64,000 bases of DNA from JAFARZ01 sp035651595 (GTDB taxonomy: Bacteria; Actinomycetota; Actinomycetes; Streptosporangiales; Streptosporangiaceae): assembly GCA_035651595.1 (NCBI GenBank), contig DASRFJ010000237.1:62001-126000 (forward strand), read 5' to 3'. The translations under genes were made by a program, and so were the position numbers. Shown piece by piece: positions 58,179 to 64,000 of the stretch. Below the pieces are notes generated by a model. That model was not told the origin of the DNA. It made no database searches and was given only the letters and a program-made list of their open reading frames with translations. How positions within the stretch are numbered: the stretch's first letter is position 1; each line of letters begins with the position of its first letter.

Positions 58179-59143
58179 GATTCCGCGTGCTGACTGACCG
58201 GATGCGAGAAGCCCTGCGCACGGCGGTGAAGTCGCGCGACAAGGTGGCGGCCAGCGCGCTGCGCTCCGCCCTCGCCGCGATCGACAACGCCGGGGCGATC
58301 GAGCTGCCGGCCGCCCGGCGCGGTCTGGCTATCGAGGAGTCGCCTCTCGGTCTGGGTGCCGCGGAGGCCGAACGGCGCACGCTGACCGAGGCAGACGTCG
58401 CGCGGATCGTCCGCGCGGAGATCGCGGACCGGGACCGGGCCGCCGCTGAGTACCAGCAGGCCGGGCATGACGAGCGCGCGACGCGGTTGCTCGCCGAGGC
58501 GAACGTGCTGCGCGATCTCGTCGCGTCGTCGCGGGAACCTGACCGCGGTTAACCAGCGGGCCGGCCGGAGCACCGGAGGCCGGAACAGCGCCCAGACCAC
58601 CTTGCCCGCATGGCTTGGCGGGGTGAACCCCCATGCCTCGGCGAGCGCGTCGATGACGTGCAGGCCGCGGCCGCTCTCGGTGAGGATGCCCGGGTCCCTC
58701 GGCTGCGGAACCCGCTGGCTTGGATCCGCGACAGCGCAGATCACGGACTGCCCCGGCTGCAGCAGGCCGAGCCGGACCGGAGCGGCACGCATCGGCAGGC
58801 TCGCGTCGGTCAATGCGTGCCGCAGTGCGTTGGTGAGCAGTTCCGACACCACGACCGCCACGTCGTCGCGGAGTTCCGGCGCGCCCCATCGCTGCAGGGT
58901 GGCAACGGCGAAGTCGCGGCCGGCCCGGACCGCACGGGCGCTGGTGCCGGGAGTACGCGTGGCAACGCGCGGGAAGCGGGACCAGTCCAGGGCGCCCGGT
59001 CGCGATGCCAGCGGCCAGTTGCCGGTGTCGATCGCCGCCATCCGCAGCACGGGTGCGAGCCAGCGTAGCGCCGTGTTCGTGGGTGTGCCGCTGCCTGCGC
59101 CGACGGCCACATCGCCCGCCAGGAGGGGTGGGTATGCGGTCAT
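58175..59143 (-). CDS. SpoIIAB/RsbW-like ATPase (WhiJ-locus type)
   Basis: A 322-codon frame with a GHKL ATPase domain at about 60-200: N-box VAVVVSELLTNALRHALTDA, G1 box VADPSQRVPQPRDPG, G2 ESGRGLHVIDALAEAWGF. Such proteins act as anti-sigma or regulatory kinases. The domain ends near VVWALFRPP; the remaining about 120 codons lie antisense to the YqeY gene and read as Arg-rich shadow. ATG 59143 is chosen; in-frame starts exist up to 59275. Next to DUF397 and a helix-turn-helix/DUF5753 gene it forms a WhiJ/AbaA-type set. Confidence 0.72.
   Translation of the reverse strand: MTAYPPLLAGDVAVGAGSGTPTNTALRWLAPVLRMAAIDTGNWPLASRPGALDWSRFPRVATRTPGTSARAVRAGRDFAVATLQRWGAPELRDDVAVVVSELLTNALRHALTDASLPMRAAPVRLGLLQPGQSVICAVADPSQRVPQPRDPGILTESGRGLHVIDALAEAWGFTPPSHAGKVVWALFRPPVLRPARWLTAVRFPRRRDEIAQHVRLGEQPRRALVMPGLLVLSGGPVPVRDLRADDPRDVCLGQRAPFGLRGTQTERRLLDSQTAPGGRQLDRPGVVDRGEGGAQRAGRHLVARLHRRAQGFSHPVSQHAES
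58187..58552 (+). CDS. GatB/YqeY domain protein
   Basis: A 121-residue YqeY-like protein, homologous to the tail domain of the GatB amidotransferase subunit. LTDRMREALRTAVKSRDKVA begins the first helix, LRSALAAIDNA and LTEADVARIVRAEIADRDRA follow. The function in stand-alone form is uncertain, possibly tRNA-related. The start is GTG 58187, eight bases after the oxidase stop. The opposite strand carries the open tail of the ATPase gene along its full length. Confidence 0.83.
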   Translation: MLTDRMREALRTAVKSRDKVAASALRSALAAIDNAGAIELPAARRGLAIEESPLGLGAAEAERRTLTEADVARIVRAEIADRDRAAAEYQQAGHDERATRLLAEANVLRDLVASSREPDRG

Positions 59144-59282
59144 GACCGTCCGTTCAGTCGCGGTGAGGGCGGGCGTGATCAATCGGACAGATCCATCTTC
59201 TCTTATGCACATACCTACTGCAACATGCTTCTGCGCAATCCCAACGCACAACACTGATGCACCAGCCTTTTGCACAGATCTT

Positions 59283-59295
59283 ATGCACTGTGCAT
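59283..59295. promoter_or_regulatory. palindrome between ATPase and DUF397 genes
   Basis: ATGCACTGTGCAT has 6-base arms. Partial copies of TGCAC occur nearby (near 59206, 59254 and 59270). It lies between divergent genes and is a candidate site for the adjacent helix-turn-helix regulator. Confidence 0.5.
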
Positions 59296-59377
59296 GTTAC
59301 GTGGTAAGCTTTGCGTAGCGGGTGATACTAGTGCGCACCCCCTCCGCGCACTCCCGCACGGGGTTAGGAGATGGCCG

Positions 59378-59623
59378 ATGCAGGTCAGGAACGGTATTCC
59401 GGCTGGCGAGCTGACGGGTGCGCGGTGGCGCAAGAGTCAGGTCAGCAATCCGAGCGGAAGCTGTGTCGAGGTCGCGCAGCTGTCCAGCGACGCGATCGCG
59501 GTCCGCAACTCACGTGACCCGGCCGGACCGGCTCTGGTCTACACACGCGCCGAGATCGCGGCCTTCCTCGCCGGCGTGAAGAATGGCGAGTTCGACGATC
59601 TCTACGCGTCCGGAATGCCGTAA
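59378..59623 (+). CDS. DUF397 protein
   Basis: An 81-residue DUF397 (BldB-like) protein with the usual pattern ARWRKSQVSNPSGSCVEVAQ, AIAVRNSRDPAGPALVYTRA and EIAAFLAGVKNGEFDDLY. These pair with DUF5753 helix-turn-helix partners in streptomycetes and may act as antitoxin or co-regulator. ATG 59378 follows TTAGGAG by eight bases; an out-of-frame ATG at 59371 is ignored. The regulator gene follows 178 bases later. Confidence 0.92.
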   Translation: MQVRNGIPAGELTGARWRKSQVSNPSGSCVEVAQLSSDAIAVRNSRDPAGPALVYTRAEIAAFLAGVKNGEFDDLYASGMP

Positions 59624-59801
59624 TCATCCGTTTATTACCGCCCAGTCTGCTCATTTCGCACCCTGGCAACGCGTTGACGCGGTGATATCGTGCTGTGTGT
59701 CGTCCGCCGTTCCCAGACTGGCGGGGAGGGCGGCATTATGGCGACCCCGCCGACCGGCACGCCGGCCAGCGGACGCCTAGCCGACCGGCCTCGGAGTCAG
59801 A

Positions 59802-60689
59802 ATGAGCGCGGTGCCACCGCACGACGATCTTCCTGCCGACGTCCTCGGCCCCACGGTTTCGCGGGTGATGCTGGGCAACCAGCTACAGCGCCTGCGTGAG
59901 GCGGCCGGGATCACGCCCGAGCAGGCGGGCTACGAGATCCGCGCGTCGCGATCCAAGATCAACCGCATGGAGAACGGACGCGTGCGGTTCAAGCAACGCG
60001 ACGTGGCCGATCTGCTCACCCTGTACGGCGTCGCCGACGCGAAGACCAGGGACGCCATCTTGTCCCTCGTCGAGCAGGCCAACTCCCCCGGCTGGTGGTC
60101 GAAGTACGGCGACGTCACCGCCGACTGGTTCGAGGCGTATCTGGGCCTGGAGGCGGCCGCCACCGTTATCCGCACGTTCGAGCTGCAGTTCGTGCACGGC
60201 CTGTTCCAGACCGAGGCCTACGCCCGCGCGGTCACCCGGCTCGGGCACACGGCCGCGCCCGCCGAGGAGATCGACCGGCGAGTCAGCCTGCGCCTCAAGC
60301 GCCAGGATCTGCTGACCCGCCCGCAACCGCCACGGGTGTGGTCGGTCATCGACGAGGGGGCGCTGCGCCGGCCGCTGGGCGGCCACGAGGTCATGCGGGC
60401 CCAGTTGCAGCGGCTCATCGACGTCGCCGAACTGCGGCATGTGACGATCCAGGTGGTGCCGTTCGGCCGGGGCGGGCACGCGGCGGCGGGCGGCGCGTTC
60501 ACCGTGCTGCGCTTCGGCGAGGCGGACGCGCCGGACGTCGTGTACATCGAGCAGCTCACCAGCGCGCTCTATCTGGACAAGCATGAGGACGTGGACCACT
60601 ACATGGAGGTCATGAACACGCTCAGCACCGAGGCACTGACCCCGGCGCAGACCACCCGCTTCCTCATCGAGATCATCAAAGACAGCTAG
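59802..60689 (+). CDS. WhiJ-like helix-turn-helix regulator with DUF5753
   Basis: A 295-residue regulator: XRE-type helix-turn-helix (LGNQLQRLREAAGITPEQAG, SKINRMENGR) followed by DUF5753 from about 95 (WWSKYGDVTADWFEAYLGLE, VHGLFQTEAYARAV, VIDEGALRRPLGG, HVTIQVVPFGRGGHAAAGGA). This class controls development or antibiotic production in Streptomyces together with DUF397 and SpoIIAB-like neighbours, all present here. ATG 59802 fits the consensus. The spacer 59624-59801 shows no other gene. Confidence 0.92.
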   Translation: MSAVPPHDDLPADVLGPTVSRVMLGNQLQRLREAAGITPEQAGYEIRASRSKINRMENGRVRFKQRDVADLLTLYGVADAKTRDAILSLVEQANSPGWWSKYGDVTADWFEAYLGLEAAATVIRTFELQFVHGLFQTEAYARAVTRLGHTAAPAEEIDRRVSLRLKRQDLLTRPQPPRVWSVIDEGALRRPLGGHEVMRAQLQRLIDVAELRHVTIQVVPFGRGGHAAAGGAFTVLRFGEADAPDVVYIEQLTSALYLDKHEDVDHYMEVMNTLSTEALTPAQTTRFLIEIIKDS

Positions 60690-60758
60690 CCAGGGTTCAC
60701 GAACCCCGTCATATCGAGCGGGCCGCACCCGGCCCGCGAACTACGTGGACCGTAGCGC

Positions 60759-61118
60759 CTACTCCAGCATCTCCAGTTGCGCGGCCTCGCCGTCGGCGAG
60801 CAGGAAGTAGCCGAGGAACGTCACGCCGTCGTCCCCGGCGTCGAACCGGTCGATGTGCTCTCCCTCGGGCTCGAAGAACACGTCTCCAGCCCGCAGCACC
60901 GACGCCGGCTGGCCCGCTACCTGGAAGACCACCGAGCCGTCCAGGATGCTGCCGACCACGGGACCGTTGTGCAGATGGCGTCCGGCCGGGTGACCAGGGG
61001 CGATCCGGATCTCGCGGATCTCGACGTGACCGGTGTGCTTCGGTCGCGCCAGCTGGGCGTCGAGCAGCACGGTCCTGGTGACCGGCTGTTCCTGGCTGGG
61101 GTCGGCGGCCCTCGGCAT
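60759..61118 (-). CDS. cupin domain protein
   Basis: A 119-residue single cupin. Motif 1 is visible as PGHPAGRHLHNGPVVGSILDG, with His ligands; motif 2 as GDVFFEPEGEHIDRFDAG. It could be a small metal enzyme or sensor; the substrate is unknown. ATG 61118 is preferred because AGGAGG precedes it, although that site is close; ATG 61130 is the alternative. It is divergent from the sigma factor gene. Confidence 0.83.
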   Translation of the reverse strand: MPRAADPSQEQPVTRTVLLDAQLARPKHTGHVEIREIRIAPGHPAGRHLHNGPVVGSILDGSVVFQVAGQPASVLRAGDVFFEPEGEHIDRFDAGDDGVTFLGYFLLADGEAAQLEMLE

Positions 61119-61251
61119 GTCCCTCCTCATGGGCTGGAGAATTTCGACGATTTTTATCGTAGGGGGCGATCACTTTCGGCCGGCTGGCGGATCTATACGA
61201 ACGAGACCCGACGTGACACTGGTATGCCCGGGGCAAGTGCAGGAGCAGCCG

Positions 61252-62253
61252 ATGACGGTAAGCGAGGATTTCGCCAGCGTGGCCGATCGGTACCGGACCG
61301 AGCTGCTGGCGCACTGCTACCGGATGCTGGGTTCGTTCGACGAGGCCGAGGATCTGGTGCAGGAAACGTACCTGCGGGCATGGCGGTCGTTCGACGGGTT
61401 CGAGGGCCGGTCGTCGGTCCGGACCTGGCTGTACCGGATCGCCACCAACGTGTGCCTGACCGCGATCGAGCGTCGCGGCCGGCGGCCGCTGCCGTCCGGG
61501 CTCGGGGCGGGGTCGCTGGACCCGGAAACCCCGCTGGTGTCCGGGCCTGAGGTGCCGTGGCTTCAGCCGCTCCCCGACCCGCTCATGGTCAGCGACCGGG
61601 AGGATCCGGCCACGGTGACCGCCGCGCGTGCCGGAATCCGGCTGGCGTTCGTCGCGGCGCTCCAGTACCTGTCCCCGCGGCAGCGCGCGATGCTGATACT
61701 GCGGGACGTGCTGGAGTGGCCGGCCGCGGAGGTGGCCGCCCTGCTCGGCACGACGACCACCGCGGTGAACAGCGGCCTGCGGCGGGCCCGCGCCCAGGTG
61801 TCCGAGGCCACGCCCGCGGAGGATGAGGTCGCCGAGCCCGCCGAGGCCAGCCAGCGGGCACTGGTAGATCGCTTCGCGACGGCCATCGAGCGCGCCGACG
61901 TCGGCGCGCTGGCCGACTTGCTCAGGGAGGATGTCACGCTCGAGATGCCTCCGGAGCTGACCTGGTTCGCCGGGCGCGCGGCCGTGACCGCGTACGCCGC
62001 CGCACACCTGCTCGCCGAACCCGGACTGCTCCGGGTGATTCCGGTCGTGGCGAACTCCGAGCCCGCGCTCGCCACGTACGCGGGCAAGCCGGGAGGGCCG
62101 CATCGCGCCCACTCCGTCCTGGCGCTGACGGTGACCGCGACGGGAATCGCCCGGATCGTCAGCTTCCGCGGCCCGAGCCTGTTCGCGTCGTTCGGCCTGC
62201 CGTTGGAATACCCCGAGTCCGGACAGGAGCCGTTGCGGACATTGCGGAGCTAG
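61252..62253 (+). CDS. ECF sigma factor with NTF2-like C-terminal domain
   Basis: A 333-residue sigma-70 factor of the SigG/SigX5-like (TIGR02960) group. Region 2 is YRTELLAHCYRMLGSFDEAE and DLVQETYLRAWRSFDGFEG, region 4 LSPRQRAMLILRDVLEWPAA then EVAALLGTTTTAVNSGLRRA. From about 205 a SnoaL-like domain (LVDRFATAIERADVGALADL) probably senses a ligand or replaces an anti-sigma factor. ATG 61252 is taken; the open frame upstream is shadow of the cupin gene. Confidence 0.9.
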   Translation: MTVSEDFASVADRYRTELLAHCYRMLGSFDEAEDLVQETYLRAWRSFDGFEGRSSVRTWLYRIATNVCLTAIERRGRRPLPSGLGAGSLDPETPLVSGPEVPWLQPLPDPLMVSDREDPATVTAARAGIRLAFVAALQYLSPRQRAMLILRDVLEWPAAEVAALLGTTTTAVNSGLRRARAQVSEATPAEDEVAEPAEASQRALVDRFATAIERADVGALADLLREDVTLEMPPELTWFAGRAAVTAYAAAHLLAEPGLLRVIPVVANSEPALATYAGKPGGPHRAHSVLALTVTATGIARIVSFRGPSLFASFGLPLEYPESGQEPLRTLRS

Positions 62254-62257
62254 TACG

Positions 62258-62563
62258 TCACGGCATGTCCCAGTAACCGGGGTTGCCGACGCAGCTCGCC
62301 TGATTCCACACGGGGGCCGCGTGCACGACATTGAGCCCTTTGGCACTGCCGGATGCTCCGTCTGTTCTGACGCCGCGCAGCACCGCTCCTGAAAAGTTAG
62401 CACCGCTTACGTTCGCGCCGCGCAGATCAGCGTCGGTGAGATCCGCGCCGCGGAAATCAGCGCCGCTCAGGTCCGCGCATTGCAGGTATGCGCCGGCCAG
62501 AAAGGAGCTACGGCTCCATCGCGAGCCGGCCAGGTTGGCACTCCTGAGATCGACTTTGAGCAT
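62258..62563 (-). pseudogene. pentapeptide-repeat protein, probably frameshifted
   Basis: 101 codons with clear A(D/N)Lxx repeats (LRSANLAGSRWSRSSFLAGA, CADLSGADFRGADLTDADLR). The ATG at 62563 lacks a ribosome site. In another frame a good start (GTG 62676 after GGGGAGGG) leads through EEKELRRAEVRTGRDNLRIQ to the same point and then turns to nonsense. A single-base shift near 62565-62580 would join the two into one protein. It could be a real short gene instead. Confidence 0.5.
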
Positions 62564-62676
62564 CGCGCCATCATCTTCTGGATGCGCAGGTTATCCCGGC
62601 CGGTGCGGACCTCCGCCCGACGCAGTTCCTTTTCTTCTTCGCCCCATCCCGGCTGATTCGCGGGTGCAGCAGTCAC

Positions 62677-63088
62677 TGGCGCCCTCCCCTCACCAACTGC
62701 GCCTTATTAAACCGGAACTGGGCAAAGTGCACCAGATAGGTAATCAGGTTCACGAGTCCCGCGAGCACGCCCGTTCACGCCCGTTGTCGCGTGCCGCCAT
62801 CCCTGTCACGTTCGAGAGATCCGGTTGCGGGCATTGCGCCGCCGGATGCGATGCAGGGGCCGGGATGCTGCGATTGCTTGCGGTACTGGTGATAGGTGTG
62901 CTGGCCGGCGGCACTCGCAAGCAGCGCGCTGGCAGCGGATAAATTCCGAAACAACGTGATGTAGGGGCAGCCAGTGCGCCGGGGCAGGCCGCACATCATC
63001 AATGGCGCTCACGACAACACACTCACCGATGACGATTTCTCCGGAGACACCAGTGGGATAAGCGCCGGACCGGCGGAATGGCTTCTGG
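62677..63088. other. 412-base stretch without a convincing gene
   Basis: No frame has both a good start and a recognisable product. On the minus strand a short open piece (VNLITYLVHFAQFRFNKAQL) ends by overlap with the GTG at 62676 and may be a decayed first gene. Otherwise nothing is seen. Confidence 0.5.
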
Positions 63089-64000
63089 TCAGCGGCCGCT
63101 CTGGTGCCGCAGCCGCGATACCGCGTCGCTCACGATCGGTACGGTGTGGTTGCCGCTCGGATCCCACGTGCCGCCATACCGGCGGATGAAGTTCAGCTGC
63201 GTCTGGCCGCTGAGCTGCTCCGCGGTGAGCGTCACGCCGTGCATGCCGAACGGCAGCGGTATGGAGTCCGCATCGGTCACCCCGACCCAGCTGGCCGGGT
63301 CGCCGAAGCCGTAGTGGAGGGTAAACGGCTGGGTATCCTCCACGACGAGGTTACGGCCCGCCACCAGTGCGGTCAGCGGCACGACCGGTCGCCAGTACGA
63401 CGTCGAGGGCGCGGGCGGCCGGCCGCCGTACCTGGTCGTGACGGCCGCCAGCTGTTCTGCCGGAGTTCTGGTTGCCCTGGTCCAGGCCAGCTTGATCAGC
63501 TCGCTGTGCGCCCACGCTAGCGGCGTGGCGCTGAGGGTACGCTGCCCGGTGGTGAGCGGCAGCGCCGGTATCCCGTTCCGCGGGTACAGCGGCGACTGGT
63601 CCCAGACCTGTTCCGGCAGCAGGCCGCTGGGCGTCCGCATGTTCAGCATGGCAGTGAGCTGGGCAAGGCCGTCCTCGCCGGCCAGGACCGCGAGATGGCC
63701 GCGTTCTCCGGCGAGCAGCGGCCAGACGCGGCCCACTCCCGCGCCGGAGAAGTTCGCGCCGTCGACCTGCTCGCCGTAGCCGTCGTAGTCGTAGCGGTAA
63801 TAGCTGGTGCCGGTGCCGACATTCCGGGCGAGCATGACGTCGATCAGGCTGGCGGTGTCGGACAGCCTCTTGTCGGTCGCGCCGCGCAGGCCCAGGCGGG
63901 CCAGGTAGGCGAACTCCAGCCCGAGGACACTCGAGGCCGCGATCGTGTAGTCCGGGTAGGGCTGGTTGGCGATGCGCGTGAGACCGTACCGCGGATCGGG
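63089..64000 (-). CDS. GH15 glucoamylase-type glycosidase, C-terminal part (cut by window edge)
   Basis: 304 codons of the C-terminal part of a GH15-like enzyme; the start lies beyond base 64000. Diagnostic sequence: YYRYDYDGYGEQVDG, VGRVWPLLAGERGHLAV (catalytic barrel), SGLLPEQVWDQSP with the conserved general-base Glu region, and LAWAHSELIKLAWTRATRTP. A final beta domain (LHYGFGDPASWVGVTDAD, LNFIRRYGGTWDPSGNHTV) looks like a glucodextranase-type or starch-related module. It probably releases glucose from alpha-glucans or dextran-like chains. Confidence 0.8.
   Translation of the reverse strand, partial: PDPRYGLTRIANQPYPDYTIAASSVLGLEFAYLARLGLRGATDKRLSDTASLIDVMLARNVGTGTSYYRYDYDGYGEQVDGANFSGAGVGRVWPLLAGERGHLAVLAGEDGLAQLTAMLNMRTPSGLLPEQVWDQSPLYPRNGIPALPLTTGQRTLSATPLAWAHSELIKLAWTRATRTPAEQLAAVTTRYGGRPPAPSTSYWRPVVPLTALVAGRNLVVEDTQPFTLHYGFGDPASWVGVTDADSIPLPFGMHGVTLTAEQLSGQTQLNFIRRYGGTWDPSGNHTVPIVSDAVSRLRHQSGR

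Noticed and set aside
60709..62403. A 564-codon minus-strand frame over the sigma factor and cupin genes
   Set aside because: No domain; the sigma factor and the 119-residue cupin explain the region.

Overview
The window is very GC-rich. Genes start often at GTG or TTG, stop and start codons overlap many times, and there are signature actinobacterial families (SCP2, DUF574 methyltransferase, DUF397 with a DUF5753 helix-turn-helix protein, MFS fused to a winged helix, TlyA-NadK). All of this points to a soil-type filamentous actinobacterium. Streptosporangiales or Catenulisporales look likely, but the sequence alone does not fix the genus.

Layout: 1-5846 is chromosomal housekeeping (nadK end, tlyA, a small conserved protein, SCP2, histidine phosphatase, methyltransferase, cutA, purC, an ABC ATPase-permease fusion). 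6174-7920 is an IS110-family element that split a near-perfect palindrome. The flanks rejoin exactly at a CT dinucleotide, and a 265-base non-coding end lies upstream of the transposase, where a bridge RNA would be encoded. 8146-15189 holds a leaderless MarR gene, NTF2-like and GH13 proteins, DUF3500, a quinone oxidoreductase with an SDR, and a DHA2 drug exporter. 15276-19975 is a three-gene cassette: a large dynamin-like GTPase, a second smaller P-loop GTPase, and a single-pass membrane protein. It resembles the two-GTPase conflict systems predicted in multicellular bacteria and is the best candidate for an undescribed system.

21378-34647 looks like a chitin or chitosan oligosaccharide utilisation region. 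It has a secreted GH18 chitinase, a ROK regulator, and an operon running lipoprotein binding protein, two permeases, two ATPases, GH4, GH9 and BadF-type sugar kinase. The order matches the Vibrio chitin-disaccharide operon. Similar palindromes sit at the chitinase promoter and in the ROK/transporter intergenic region, suggesting one regulon. 34838-48188 continues with plant polysaccharide enzymes (GH10 xylanase with CBM2, GH54 arabinofuranosidase with CBM42), each with its own operator type, plus an MFS-MarR resistance locus, a lipoprotein, an esterase and an EXORDIUM-like secreted protein.

48710-55215 is a complete protocatechuate branch of the beta-ketoadipate pathway (pcaB, kinase, pcaC, pcaI, pcaJ, pcaH, pcaG, pcaD), all on the minus strand. 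pcaB carries an in-frame palindromic insertion in its active-site loop. 55471-58178 pairs gabT with an FAD-dependent oxidase. 58175-60689 is a WhiJ-type regulatory trio (SpoIIAB-like ATPase, DUF397, helix-turn-helix/DUF5753). The window ends with a cupin, an ECF sigma factor with an NTF2-like tail, a possibly frameshifted pentapeptide-repeat gene, and the C-terminal part of a GH15 glucoamylase. No rRNA, tRNA or CRISPR array was recognised.
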